A stretch of 64,000 nt of DNA from Chitinophaga qingshengii (GTDB lineage Bacteria > Bacteroidota > Bacteroidia > Chitinophagales > Chitinophagaceae): the NCBI RefSeq assembly GCF_014529935.1, contig NZ_JACVFC010000001.1, positions 3,596,001 to 3,660,000 of the forward strand, read 5' to 3'. This document shows, in pieces, positions 41,605-50,618 of this stretch. The notes under the pieces were generated by a model. The model was given only the letters and a program-made list of their open reading frames with translations. It searched no databases and was not told where the DNA came from. How positions within the stretch are numbered: position 1 is the stretch's first letter; each line of letters starts with the position of its first letter. The translations under genes and the position numbers were made by a program.

Positions 41605-44600
41605 TTAGTTATTATGCATATCATGCAGGGGTATTTCTTCGTAGGAAGCCACCATCCGCTGTCTGATATAACGTTTGGTAGACAGTTTACCCATGCCGAA
41701 TTTGGCCATGATCTTATCTACCACCATGTATACCACCGGTACCACAATGAGGGTAAGGAACATGGAGCTGATCAAACCACCGATAATTACCCAGGCCAAA
41801 CCATTTTTGGTAGAAGCCACACCACCGGTAGCCATTGCAATCGGCAACATACCGATCACCATCGCGATAGTGGTCATCAGGATAGGCCTTAAACGGGCGT
41901 TGTTGGCGTGTATCAGCGCATCGTATGTCGTCTGTCCCTGCTCTTTCATCTGGTTGGTAAAGTCGACCAGGATGATCGCATTCTTCGCCACCAGGCCAAT
42001 CAACATGATCATACCGAGGATGGTGAAGATGTTCAGCGTATTGTTGGTCAGCGCCAGTGCCAGTAACGCACCGATGATCGCCAGCGGAATAGAGAACAGT
42101 ACCACAAACGGATAGATGTAGTTGTCGTACAGCGCCACCATGATCAGGTACACCATCACAATGGAGATCAGCAAAGCTGCGCCCAGTGTACCGAAGGAGT
42201 CGCCCTGGTTTTCTGCATCACCACCAAACACGAAGTTGATACCTGCAGGTTTTTCCATTTTCGCCAGTTTAGCGGCAAACTCCTGGGTCACGGTACCGGA
42301 CGGACGTCCCATTACCTGTGACTGTACAGACACGGAGGTATTTTTATCTCTTCTTTCCAGGTGGCTGGGGCCGGAGCCTTCCACTACGCTGGCAAACTGT
42401 GACAGCTTGATCAGCTGGCCTTTATCATTTACAAACTGGATATTAGCCACATCCTGGATATTCTTTTTATTGAAATCATCAAAGCGGATGTTGATATCAT
42501 ATTCATAATCGCCCTGACGGAATTTCACTTTGGAATCATCTGCTGTTCCGCTGAAGGCCGTCTGCATGGTACCACCCACCATATCGAGGGTGAGGCCAAG
42601 CGCAGCCATCTTATCACGGTCCACCTGCACGTTGATTTCCGGGTTACCTTCTTCTACAGACAGTTTCACCTCGCTGGTACCGCTGATGGTTTTCAGCGTG
42701 TCCATAGCTTTTTTCGCGAAGTTCATCACACTGTCCAGTTCACTACCCATGACGATCAGCTCTACCGGCGCTCTTTCCGCAGTACCCATGATGCTCACGT
42801 CTGTCGTTTTCACTTTCACACCGGGCAACAGCGCTTTCAGTTCTTTCTTCACTTTAGCCGCATAGATATCAGATCCTTCGGTACGTTTTTCCAAGGGCAC
42901 CATCATGACGGTGATCTCTGATTTGTAGGCAGTAGACTGGGAAGTACCGAAACCGTCCTCACTGGTCTGGCCTACCGTCGTGATCAGCCTTTCCACTTCT
43001 GCCTTTTTACTGAGATATTGTTCCGCTTTGCGGGTAGCCTGGTTGGAGGTCTGTACAGACGCGTCCTTCGGCATTTCCAGCATCACAATAAATTGTCCGC
43101 GGTCGCCTTTCGGGATAAACTCACCACCGATATACCCTTTACCTACCAGCATGAAAGAAGCGAACAGCAGACCAATAGCCACAATCAACGTGATAGCTTT
43201 GTGTACCAGCGCCCATTTGAGGATACCGGTCATCCATTGGGTAAAACGGGTCAGTTGTTTTTCAAACCAGAGGATGAATTTCTCGAAGATATTTTTTCCG
43301 GTGATGTGTTCCAGTTTACCAAAACGGGAAGACAGCAGTGGTACAATCATAAAGGATGACAGCAAACTGAGCATGGTAGAGATCATCACCACCACGCAGA
43401 ACTCACGCAGGATTTTGGATACCAGCTCGTTGGTGAGGGAGATCGGCAGGAACACCACCACAATTACCAGGGTAATGGAGGTAACGGTAAAGCCTATCTC
43501 TTTTACACCGTCAAACGCAGCGCGTACGCGGTTTTTACCCATCTCCATATGACGGTAAATATTCTCCAGCACCACAATGGCGTCATCCACCAGGATACCT
43601 ACCACCAGCGACAGACCCAACAGGGACATGAGGTTGAGGGAGAAGCCCATCAGTTTCATACCAATGAAGGTTGCGATCAGGGAGGCCGGAATGGAGATCA
43701 TCACGAAGATGGCACTACGAATACTGTGCAGGAACAACAGCATCACGATGGCCACCAGTACTACCGCCAGGATCAGGTCATGTATCACGGAGTCCGCAGA
43801 TTCCAGCGTAAAGTCGGAAGAGTCGTTGGCCACCAGTATTTTCAGGTCGTTTACCGCATAGTCTTTTTCCACCTGTGCGATCGCCTTTTTCATTTCCTTA
43901 CTCACGGTTACCGCATTGGCATCAGTTTGTTTCTGCACCTGCAAGGCAATCGCGTTAACGCCATCTACACGGGCAATACGTTCTGCATCTTTCTGGGCAT
44001 CCTGTACATCGGCCACATCCTGCAGGCGGATCTGTGTCCCTTCTGCCGTGGTTTTCAGCACCAGGTTACGCAGCTGGTCCACATTTTTATACTTACCCGC
44101 CAAACGGATCAGGATCTGTTCATTGGCCGTTTTTACCTTACCGGTAGGGAAATCCATGTTGGCGTTGGTCACCGCCTGGCGTACCTGCAAAACAGACATG
44201 CCATAAGCCTGTAACTTAGCCGGATCTACGTTGACCTGTATTTCACGTTCCTGGCCACCAATCAGGGATACCTGGGCTACGCCCGGTAACCGGGACAATA
44301 AGGGCTGCAGTTTCTTATCTACCAGGTCATAGAACTTTTTATCGTCCATTTTAGCCGTAGCGGATAAGGTCATAATCGGCAGGTCGTCGAGGGAGAACTT
44401 ATTCAGGGAAGGTGGTTTCGCATCACCCGGCAGATCGGCCAGGATGGCGTTCACCTTACGTTGCGCATCCTGGAGTGCAATGTCCACGTTGGCATCGTTG
44501 TTCAGTTCTACGGTGATCACGGAAAGGCTTTCGGAAGATTTGGAAGTAATCTTCTTGATCTTTTCCATAGAGGCGATCGCGTCTTCTATCTTTTTGGTAA

Positions 44601-44787
44601 TGGTACTTTCCACCTCGTTGGGCGAAGCACCGGGGTACACCGTCGCAATAGTCACGATCGGGGAGCTGAACTTGGGCAGTAGCTCATAGTTCAGTGATTT
44701 ATAGCTCATAACACCCAGCAGCGTGAGGATGGTAAATACCACCACCACAATTGTGGGTCTTTTTATGGAAACTTCAGTAATCTTCAT
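41605..44787 (-). CDS. RND-family efflux pump, inner-membrane subunit (AcrB type)
   Basis: A 1060-aa proton-driven multidrug/solvent exporter of the HAE1 type. TM1 is at the N-terminus (TIVVVVFTILTLLGVMSY), then the pore/porter domains with FPTGKVKTANEQI; TM4 has the proton-relay pair in VGILVDDAIVVLENIYRHME; the second half repeats the plan (GLVAKNAIILVDFTNQM in TM10). It extrudes hydrophobic compounds through the adaptor and TolC partner encoded upstream in the same transcript. The pump starts 21 bases after the adaptor stop. Substrates cannot be predicted. Confidence 0.95.
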   Translation of the reverse strand: MKITEVSIKRPTIVVVVFTILTLLGVMSYKSLNYELLPKFSSPIVTIATVYPGASPNEVESTITKKIEDAIASMEKIKKITSKSSESLSVITVELNNDANVDIALQDAQRKVNAILADLPGDAKPPSLNKFSLDDLPIMTLSATAKMDDKKFYDLVDKKLQPLLSRLPGVAQVSLIGGQEREIQVNVDPAKLQAYGMSVLQVRQAVTNANMDFPTGKVKTANEQILIRLAGKYKNVDQLRNLVLKTTAEGTQIRLQDVADVQDAQKDAERIARVDGVNAIALQVQKQTDANAVTVSKEMKKAIAQVEKDYAVNDLKILVANDSSDFTLESADSVIHDLILAVVLVAIVMLLFLHSIRSAIFVMISIPASLIATFIGMKLMGFSLNLMSLLGLSLVVGILVDDAIVVLENIYRHMEMGKNRVRAAFDGVKEIGFTVTSITLVIVVVFLPISLTNELVSKILREFCVVVMISTMLSLLSSFMIVPLLSSRFGKLEHITGKNIFEKFILWFEKQLTRFTQWMTGILKWALVHKAITLIVAIGLLFASFMLVGKGYIGGEFIPKGDRGQFIVMLEMPKDASVQTSNQATRKAEQYLSKKAEVERLITTVGQTSEDGFGTSQSTAYKSEITVMMVPLEKRTEGSDIYAAKVKKELKALLPGVKVKTTDVSIMGTAERAPVELIVMGSELDSVMNFAKKAMDTLKTISGTSEVKLSVEEGNPEINVQVDRDKMAALGLTLDMVGGTMQTAFSGTADDSKVKFRQGDYEYDINIRFDDFNKKNIQDVANIQFVNDKGQLIKLSQFASVVEGSGPSHLERRDKNTSVSVQSQVMGRPSGTVTQEFAAKLAKMEKPAGINFVFGGDAENQGDSFGTLGAALLISIVMVYLIMVALYDNYIYPFVVLFSIPLAIIGALLALALTNNTLNIFTILGMIMLIGLVAKNAIILVDFTNQMKEQGQTTYDALIHANNARLRPILMTTIAMVIGMLPIAMATGGVASTKNGLAWVIIGGLISSMFLTLIVVPVVYMVVDKIMAKFGMGKLSTKRYIRQRMVASYEEIPLHDMHNN

Positions 44788-44808
44788 GTTGCAAAAATTG
44801 ATTCACGC

Positions 44809-45891
44809 TTATTTGTTGCCATTACCCCCCTGTACTACTACAGGTGTACCGTCGGTAAGGTTGATCTGACCGCTGGTGATCACGGTATCTCCTTCGTTGA
44901 GGCCTCCCCGTATTTCCACCTGGTCGCCGATAATCTGACCAGCGATCACTTTGCGTTTTTTAGCTACTTTACCTTCCATCACATATATTTCGTTGCTGCT
45001 CACACCACCGATGAAAGCTGTACGTGCGATGAACATTGTTTTGGCGGCAGTCGGTGCTTCGAAGTGGGCCGTGCCGTACATACCGGCTTTCAGCTCTTTA
45101 CCGGCCTGGTTACCCACTTCCATTTCAACCGGGTAGTTGAGGGAGTTATCTCCTTTCGCCGCGATGAAGGTAATCGTACCTTCGTAGCTGGCTTCCGGGA
45201 ATACGTTGGAAGTCACTTTTACTTTCTGGCCTTTTTTCAGGGTTACGACCTGTGCTTCCGGTACAGACACGGCCAGTTTCAGCCTGGATACGTCCACGAT
45301 GTCGAACATTTTATTACCGGGAGAGAGGTAGGCGCCTTGTTCTATATATTTTTTATTGATAACACCGGAGATAGGCGCTTTCACATAAGTATCGCTTACA
45401 TGGCGGCTGGCGGCTTCGTATCTGGTTTTAGCAATATCATATTGCAGCTTCACGTCATCCACCTGTTTCTGGGTAACGCCGCCCGTTTTGAAAGCGGATT
45501 CATATCTTTCTTTATCTACACGCAGTTGATCGAGGTTCGCTTTTGCAGAGGCGAGGTCTGTGTTCACAATCTGTCCGTCGATATAGGCAATAGCCTGTCC
45601 TTGTTTCACCACGCTGCCTTCATCTACCAGCAGTTTGGTAATACGGCCGGCGGTTTCAGCGAGATAAGACAGTTCGCGGATAGGAGCGAAATTACCATTA
45701 GCCAGGAAGCCCTGTGCAAAATCGTTGGTGGATACCCGTTGTATCAGTACCGGCACTTCGCCGCTGTTGCTTTCTTTTACGAAGGCTGTTTTAGCTTCAT
45801 TGGCTTTTTTATTGGCGTTAAGCTTCCACATGATCAGTACCACTGCACCTACTGTTACCAAGCCCCAGATAATAAACTTTTTCATCTGCAA
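44809..45891 (-). CDS. RND efflux periplasmic adaptor (membrane fusion protein)
   Basis: A 360-aa protein with an N-terminal membrane anchor (FIIWGLVTVGAVVLIMW) and the adaptor domains in order: biotinyl-lipoyl half (LAETAGRITKLLVDEGSVVKQGQAIAYID), a short alpha-helical hairpin (about 105-150), the other half-lipoyl (VKAPISGVINKKYIEQGAYL), beta-barrel and membrane-proximal domain (GQIIGDQVEIRGGLNEGDTVI). It links the RND pump to the TolC channel. It lies between tolC and the pump genes. Confidence 0.95.
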   Translation of the reverse strand: MQMKKFIIWGLVTVGAVVLIMWKLNANKKANEAKTAFVKESNSGEVPVLIQRVSTNDFAQGFLANGNFAPIRELSYLAETAGRITKLLVDEGSVVKQGQAIAYIDGQIVNTDLASAKANLDQLRVDKERYESAFKTGGVTQKQVDDVKLQYDIAKTRYEAASRHVSDTYVKAPISGVINKKYIEQGAYLSPGNKMFDIVDVSRLKLAVSVPEAQVVTLKKGQKVKVTSNVFPEASYEGTITFIAAKGDNSLNYPVEMEVGNQAGKELKAGMYGTAHFEAPTAAKTMFIARTAFIGGVSSNEIYVMEGKVAKKRKVIAGQIIGDQVEIRGGLNEGDTVITSGQINLTDGTPVVVQGGNGNK

Positions 45892-45951
45892 TAATTTGTG
45901 TGTTTATATCCGCCACAGTTGCGGTCTATCGTTTAGTCGTTGATGTTATAA

Positions 45952-47310
45952 TTAGTTCAGCAGGTCGTTTAAGCTGCCTTTGCTTTTGATGATGTCCAGT
46001 TCGGCCATCTTATATTGAAGCAGTGCTTCGTTGTAGCTGTTCTGTGCATCTGCCAGGGAGGTTTCTGCGTTGAGCAGGTCTGTCAGGCTGGCGAGGCCCA
46101 GTTTATAGTTATTCTGGGTAGAGTAGTACACTTCATTAGCCAGGTCCACGTTTTCTTTCTGGGTGTGGATGGTGGAGAGATTGGTACGTACCTGCAGTTT
46201 AGCGTTTTCGTAATCTGTGTCCAGGTTGAGGGCAATTTCCTCTTTCTGTTTGTTCAGCTGGCGCAGGGTTACGTTAGCCTGACTTACTTTGGAACGGCGG
46301 CCAAAACCATCGAAGATGGGGATATGTACAGACAAACCTACCGCAGCAGCGCCATACCAGAAAGTATTGTTAGCCGGATCATTTTTGGAGAACAACCATT
46401 GTTGGCTCATGCCGTTGTAAGAATAGCGGCCAAAGAGCGACAGGGTAGGGTAGTACTCTGCCTGATAGGCTTTCTTCTGGAACTCCTGCAGTTGCAGTTG
46501 TTTCTGTATGAGCTTAAATTCTGTTCTGTTCTCCAGGTTCATATCATCGTATTGCAATACGCCGGCGGCTTTGGTTTCGATGTCTTTCAGCGAAGCACGC
46601 GGGATGGTAAAGCTGGACTGCAGCGGCATACCCATCACGCGTTTCAGGTTGTTGGCCTGTGTAGCGGCGTTGTTGAGCAGTTGCACACGTTGCGTTTGAT
46701 AATTAGTGAGATTTACTTTGATACGGTCCAGGTCAATTTTTTTAGCGAGGCCGTTTTCATATTGTGACTGGGTGGCGTTCACCAGTTGGGTCAATTTTTC
46801 GATGTTGCTGTTAACCGTCACGATTTTTTCCTGCAGCACCAGTAGTTGATAATACAGGCCGGATACGTTGTAGATCACATCTTCCGATGTTTTCTTTGTT
46901 TGCAGCGTATAATATTCTTCCCCGGCTTTTGCAGCTTTCATACCGGTAAAGACGGCCTTGTTAAAGATCTGCTGGCTCAGTTCCGCGCCTACAGTAGCGG
47001 TATACTGCGTACCAAAAGTGATGGTTACGGAGCTATCCGGTTTACCGATAACGGTGCCAGGCAATAGTGACTGCGCCAGTTTCAGGTTGTCGGTGTAGTT
47101 GGCGTTACCGTTGATTTGCGGAAGTGCCTGGGAGCGGACTTCCTGGGTTTTGAATTTTCCCATTTCCTCGTCCATTTTTGACCTGGAGAGTTGCTGGTTA
47201 TTACTCAGTGCAAACTTCAGCGCGTCCTGTAAGGACAGTGGCGCTTGTGCGTAGGCATGAAATCCCCCTATCCCCATTAAGAGGACAAGCGTTAACTTTA
47301 ATCGTTTCAT
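45952..47310 (-). CDS. TolC-family outer-membrane channel
   Basis: A 452-aa protein with signal peptide (MKRLKLTLVLLMGIGGFHAYAQ) and the long coiled helices of TolC factors in two halves (LQDALKFALSNNQQLSRSKMDEEM in the first, NVDLANEVYYSTQNNYKLGLASLTDLLNAETSLADAQNSYNEA in the second, given in pieces at about residues 380-430). It forms the trimeric exit duct. The gene starts 11 bases after the TetR stop, so operon membership is clear. Confidence 0.94.
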   Translation of the reverse strand: MKRLKLTLVLLMGIGGFHAYAQAPLSLQDALKFALSNNQQLSRSKMDEEMGKFKTQEVRSQALPQINGNANYTDNLKLAQSLLPGTVIGKPDSSVTITFGTQYTATVGAELSQQIFNKAVFTGMKAAKAGEEYYTLQTKKTSEDVIYNVSGLYYQLLVLQEKIVTVNSNIEKLTQLVNATQSQYENGLAKKIDLDRIKVNLTNYQTQRVQLLNNAATQANNLKRVMGMPLQSSFTIPRASLKDIETKAAGVLQYDDMNLENRTEFKLIQKQLQLQEFQKKAYQAEYYPTLSLFGRYSYNGMSQQWLFSKNDPANNTFWYGAAAVGLSVHIPIFDGFGRRSKVSQANVTLRQLNKQKEEIALNLDTDYENAKLQVRTNLSTIHTQKENVDLANEVYYSTQNNYKLGLASLTDLLNAETSLADAQNSYNEALLQYKMAELDIIKSKGSLNDLLN

Positions 47311-47320
47311 ACGTTAATAG

Positions 47321-47935
47321 TTATTCTTCTTCTTTGATTTGCAGGTACTGGTTTACCAGCTTATGGCCTTTGATAGTGGCAATGCCCAGTATAAAATGTG
47401 CAGTAATTTGTTCCATTACAGCAGACATATCGAATTGGTCCGGTGGGTACTGAAGTTGATCGAAAGCCGCATCCAGTTGTAGTTGGCGCATGCGTGAAAT
47501 CACGTTCAGGTCGAGGTTTTGCCGGTACAGGCCTTCCGACATTCCTCTTTTCAGGTTCTCTGTAATGCCGTACAGAATACAGTCCCGCTGGAAGTTTTCA
47601 ATATTTTTCCAGGTGTCCGGATGGTATTTTTGTATTTCAAACAACATGACCGGGTTAAACGATCTGGCCATATTGGTAATGTATTTCATGCTGCGTACCA
47701 GTTCATCGATGGCATTTTCCGCCGCGGTGTGTGTTTCCTGGAAATAAGCGCTGTGCGTGTTAAGCAGCTGTTGCATGCCCAGGTCTATCAGCGATTGTTT
47801 ATCAGAAAAATGTTCATACACGGTCTTTTTAGACATCCCGCAATCACGGGCAATATCGAACATGGTTACTCCTTTCACTCCGTATATGCGAAACAGTTTC
47901 AATGCCACATCTAAAATTCTTTCCCTCGCTACCAT
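47321..47935 (-). CDS. TetR-family regulator (proximal to the efflux genes)
   Basis: A 204-aa protein. Its N-terminal HTH (ILDVALKLFRIYGVKGVTM, DIARDCGMSKKTVYEHFSDK) is of the TetR type; the C-terminal helical domain is the ligand-binding/dimer part and is unlike that of the next TetR. It lies 12 bases after that second TetR gene and 11 bases before tolC, so it is transcribed with the pump and probably controls it. The ligand is unknown. Confidence 0.92.
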   Translation of the reverse strand: MVARERILDVALKLFRIYGVKGVTMFDIARDCGMSKKTVYEHFSDKQSLIDLGMQQLLNTHSAYFQETHTAAENAIDELVRSMKYITNMARSFNPVMLFEIQKYHPDTWKNIENFQRDCILYGITENLKRGMSEGLYRQNLDLNVISRMRQLQLDAAFDQLQYPPDQFDMSAVMEQITAHFILGIATIKGHKLVNQYLQIKEEE

Positions 47936-47947
47936 GATATAGTCCGT

Positions 47948-48553
47948 TTATGCTTGCATGCCTTTAATGAAGATGTCCAGTAACAGCTTCTGTTTTTCGA
48001 TCACCCGTTCAAATGTTGCTTCATCCAGTTCTTCATCGTTGGAGAGATGGTCCGGCACAGAAAACCGGAGGCCCATCAGTGATTGTACCAGCAGATCGCC
48101 TGTTAGTTCGGCATTGTCTACTTTAAATTCGCCGGAGGCAATACCAGCTTTGATCACATTGGTTGTCAGGCCGATTTCTATCTGTTTCGCACGTTTCACA
48201 CCTTCCAGGAAAACAGAGGGACCATCTTTCTGTATTTTAAAGATTTCCAGCCGGCAAAACTTGCTGATAAAACCTTTTTTGACTTCGATAATATCATGCA
48301 AAGCCTGCGCAGCCGATGTGATATGGCTTGTTACCTTCTGCATTTCTGCAAAATAGGCCTCTGCTATTTTCTCCAGTACAGCCAGGTGCATGGCTTTCTT
48401 GTCCGGGAAATAATAATACAGGGATGCCTTGGAACAATGAAGATCATCCGCGATCTCATTCATCGTGGTCTTGGCTGCGCCATAATGAGTAAAACGCTTC
48501 AGAGCCGCCTCGAGGATCTTATCCCTCATTTCGTCTTTATTCTCTGTATGCAT
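47948..48553 (-). CDS. TetR-family regulator (first gene of the efflux operon)
   Basis: A 201-aa protein with TetR HTH (MRDKILEAALKRFTHYGAAKTTM, EIADDLHCSKASLYYYFPDK) and a distinct C-terminal domain. It opens the five-gene operon TetR-TetR-tolC-adaptor-pump. A -7 element and a 10-bp-arm inverted repeat lie directly upstream, so autorepression is likely. The two TetR proteins differ in the recognition helix (HCSKASLYYYF versus GMSKKTVYEHF) and so may bind different sites. Confidence 0.92.
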   Translation of the reverse strand: MHTENKDEMRDKILEAALKRFTHYGAAKTTMNEIADDLHCSKASLYYYFPDKKAMHLAVLEKIAEAYFAEMQKVTSHITSAAQALHDIIEVKKGFISKFCRLEIFKIQKDGPSVFLEGVKRAKQIEIGLTTNVIKAGIASGEFKVDNAELTGDLLVQSLMGLRFSVPDHLSNDEELDEATFERVIEKQKLLLDIFIKGMQA

Positions 48554-48558
48554 TAACT

Positions 48559-48590
48559 TTTTGACTTTTTTAGTTTCAAGGTCAAAATTA
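48559..48590 (-). promoter_or_regulatory. Promoter and TetR operator candidate of the efflux operon
   Basis: Minus-strand -7 box TAATTTTG (48583-48590) overlaps an inverted repeat: + strand arms TTTTGACTTT (48559-48568) and AAGGTCAAAA (48578-48587), one mismatch, 9-bp spacer. Two more AAAAGTCA words stand in tandem at 48654-48670. Binding here would block transcription of the operon. Confidence 0.55.
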
Positions 48591-48749
48591 GGAAGATTTT
48601 TGTAATTCGTAGCGATGGAAGCGTATTTAACAGGTATTTAACTTTTCGATGACAAAAGTCAAAAAGTCAACAATGATGAATTTGATGCCGGCTGATGTCG
48701 CTGATAATAAACTTATCCACATGGTCTTTTTTTTGCCCTTCGGGCGATG

Positions 48750-48810
48750 ACCGGCGTCCGTTGAAGCACCTGGAGAACGAGGGGAAACCCGGGGACTTAT
48801 GCCGGTTTTT
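48750..48810 (+). ncRNA. Candidate structured RNA (unverified)
   Basis: On the + strand ACCGGC (48750-48755) pairs with GCCGGT (48801-48806) and ends in five T, a terminator-like closing stem. Inside, GTCC (48756-48759) pairs with GGAC (48793-48796), leaving a 4-nt bulge, and GGG-GAAA-CCC (48781-48790) gives a GNRA tetraloop hairpin. The nested design suggests a folded RNA, but no known family was recognised and transcription is not shown. Confidence 0.3.
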
Positions 48811-48928
48811 AGGGCCAACACCTAATTATGTATAGAAGGGCTGTCTTTCCGCCACATCAGTCCCCACCCACATGGCGGGGATGCAAACCATTTTTTCTCC
48901 ACAGCACCCTGGGAATCTCCAAAACGCA

Positions 48929-48956
48929 ATAGGGCCGACCTTCCGGCCAGCCCTAT
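48929..48956 (-). terminator. Terminator of the aminotransferase gene
   Basis: A 12-bp stem on the minus strand (ATAGGGCTGGCC with GGTCGGCCCTAT, two G-U pairs) with a GGAA loop, followed by TTGCGTTTT. The T-run is interrupted. Confidence 0.6.
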
Positions 48957-48976
48957 CAATCATATAAAAAATTTTA

Positions 48977-50236
48977 TTATTTCAATTTTTCCAGTGCAGC
49001 TTTCAGTTTTTCAAACATCTCAGGAATTTCCTGTTTTACGCAGGTACCTACGCTGAGGCGGTACCAGGGAGAATTTTTTGCAGCGCCGAAGGCATAGAAC
49101 GGCACCAGTGCCAGTTTCGCTTCGTTGAGGATGTAAGAAGTAACAGCGGCCTGATCTTTCAGCACAGTACCGTCGGCAGTGGTTTTGCCGGCCAGGTCCA
49201 GTTTTACGGTGAGGTAGATCGCTGCCTGCGGTGCAATTGCTTCTACCGGGTGACCGGCTTTCTTCAGGCTATCGAAGCCTTCATAGATTTTTACCAGTCT
49301 CTCTTCGATTTCACCTTTGAAATGCTGGAGGTATTTATCCACATTTTCTTTCTGTACCAGGTAACGGGCGGCTGCTTTTTGTTCAGCCATTGGGCTCCAG
49401 GCGCCTACGTGCGACAGGATAGCCTTCATTTTGCCGATAACGTGAGCGGGACCGAGCGCCCAGCCAACTCTAACGCCGGTAGCAGCGAAAGCCTTACTCA
49501 TACCGTCGATGAAGATCGTATAGTCCTTCAGTTCAGGACGCAGTTGAACCGGGTTGTAGTGGTGTGTTTCACCGAAGGTGAGCACCCAGTACATCTGGTC
49601 AAACATGATGTAGAGTGGTTTTTCGTTGGCACCCCTGCTTTTGTTTTCCGCGATCACCAGGTCGCAGATTTCTTCCAGTTGTTGTTTATGGAAAGCAGTA
49701 CCGGTAGGGTTCTGCGGGGAGCACAATGCCAGGAGGGTAGCACCTTTCAGCAGTGGTTTCAGTTCAGCTGCAGTAGGCATAAAGTCGTTCTCTGCCTTTG
49801 TTTCCAGCACTACGTGTTCTGCTTCCAGGAAGTGGGTGTAGTGGTTGTTGTTCCAGGATGGCGTAGCATATACGATTTTCTCTCCACGGTCTACGATGGT
49901 ACGGAAAGTAGCGTAGATAATGGGGCGGCCGCCGCAGGAAATCACGATTTCCTTAGCCGGATCGTAGGTGAGGCCTTCACGTTCTGCTATAAAATCACCT
50001 ACCGCTTTTCTCAGGTCAGCGATACCATCTGCCGGCGGATAGTTGGTCAGGTGTTCCTTATAGGCAGTTATGATTTCCTGTTCAAATTCAACCGGGATAG
50101 GGAACACCTTCGGGTCAAAGTCGCCGATGGTGAAGTTATAGATCTTCTCGCCCTGGGCCTGTTTCTCCTTGACTTCAGCAGCTAACTTGATGATTTCTGA
50201 TCCAATCAATGTTTCGGCTAAATGAGACAGTTTCAT
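48977..50236 (-). CDS. Pyridoxal-phosphate aminotransferase, class I/II (aspartate aminotransferase type)
   Basis: A 419-aa enzyme with the fold-type I plan: TNYPPADGIADLRKAV, the cofactor-contact SCGGRPIIYAT, SPQNPTGTAF with the phosphate/cofactor Asn, and the Schiff-base Lys in DGMSKAFAATGVRVGW (about residue 255). The C-terminal Arg of the carboxylate site is in SPWYRLSVGTC. It should transaminate aspartate or a related amino acid with 2-oxoglutarate. The gene is monocistronic with a -7 element at 50280-50287. Exact substrate remains open. Confidence 0.92.
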   Translation of the reverse strand: MKLSHLAETLIGSEIIKLAAEVKEKQAQGEKIYNFTIGDFDPKVFPIPVEFEQEIITAYKEHLTNYPPADGIADLRKAVGDFIAEREGLTYDPAKEIVISCGGRPIIYATFRTIVDRGEKIVYATPSWNNNHYTHFLEAEHVVLETKAENDFMPTAAELKPLLKGATLLALCSPQNPTGTAFHKQQLEEICDLVIAENKSRGANEKPLYIMFDQMYWVLTFGETHHYNPVQLRPELKDYTIFIDGMSKAFAATGVRVGWALGPAHVIGKMKAILSHVGAWSPMAEQKAAARYLVQKENVDKYLQHFKGEIEERLVKIYEGFDSLKKAGHPVEAIAPQAAIYLTVKLDLAGKTTADGTVLKDQAAVTSYILNEAKLALVPFYAFGAAKNSPWYRLSVGTCVKQEIPEMFEKLKAALEKLK

Positions 50237-50279
50237 AACCTGCTATTTTTTGTTGTTTTGGAATATTTTTTTAGCGCGG

Positions 50280-50287
50280 CAAAAGTA
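50280..50287 (-). promoter_or_regulatory. -7 promoter element of the aminotransferase gene
   Basis: TACTTTTG on the minus strand, an exact TAnnTTTG match, 43 bases before the start codon. No clear -33 TTTG is seen. Confidence 0.45.
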
Positions 50288-50485
50288 ACCGATTTGAAGA
50301 TAATTTAAAAGAAAACCTGGATTCTTTTTACAACAGTCAATAATGGCTACAAATTATTAGTTTTCATCTAATCAAACAGCTTAATTCCCGCCTTTTATAT
50401 AGCATTAAACTATTTTGACATGTGATTTTCTTCCGCCTTACCCTGTGTAAAACCGCTTATATTTAGTGTATAAGATGTGAATGAA

Positions 50486-50516
50486 TTTAAGGGAATAACG
50501 GAACTTTCTATCTTTG
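50486..50516 (+). promoter_or_regulatory. dnaN promoter
   Basis: TATCTTTG (50509-50516) matches TAnnTTTG exactly; TTTA (50486-50489), one base off TTTG, stands 19 bases upstream. The start near 50523 would give a leader of about 95 nt. Confidence 0.6.
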
Positions 50517-50540
50517 TTTACAGTACATTTACACCTTTTT

Positions 50541-50583
50541 AGGGGTGCCCCGTGAATGGAGAGGCAAGTAGGCACAACTCCCC
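50541..50583 (+). other. Foldable leader segment of dnaN
   Basis: In the long leader, GGGG (50542-50545) can pair with CCCC (50580-50583) and TGCC (50546-50549) with GGCA (50571-50574), leaving a 5-nt bulge. The stem lies 35 bases before the start codon. It does not match a riboswitch that I know. Confidence 0.35.
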
Positions 50584-50618
50584 GGCAACTAAGAATGACA
50601 AGCAAACTAATATAGACC

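Larger units (their letters stand above)
48671..48976. other. Intergenic region with a DnaA-box match and a foldable GC-rich tract
   Basis: It contains TTATCCACA (48713-48721), a single perfect DnaA-box match, a GCCC-TTC-GGGC mini-hairpin (48735-48745), the foldable tract 48750-48810 described separately, and the aminotransferase terminator. The only frame (48627-48821, minus) looks non-coding. Confidence 0.35.

Noticed and set aside
42122..44214. Several + strand ORFs of 90-220 aa opposite the RND pump gene
   Set aside because: Antisense shadow frames of a 3.2-kb gene with strong family identity.
48713..48721. Perfect DnaA box TTATCCACA as sign of a replication origin near dnaN
   Set aside because: Only one box was found, there is no cluster and no dnaA, rpmH or gidA neighbourhood. 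A nonamer can occur by chance.
48627..48821. 64-aa ORF on the minus strand
   Set aside because: Low-complexity, Pro/Lys-rich start, no family resemblance, and it covers the DnaA box, the foldable tract and possible operator repeats.
50541..50583. dnaN leader as a known riboswitch
   Set aside because: An AGGGGTG-like start recalls the TPP aptamer, but the other conserved TPP boxes are missing and the gene is unrelated to thiamin.
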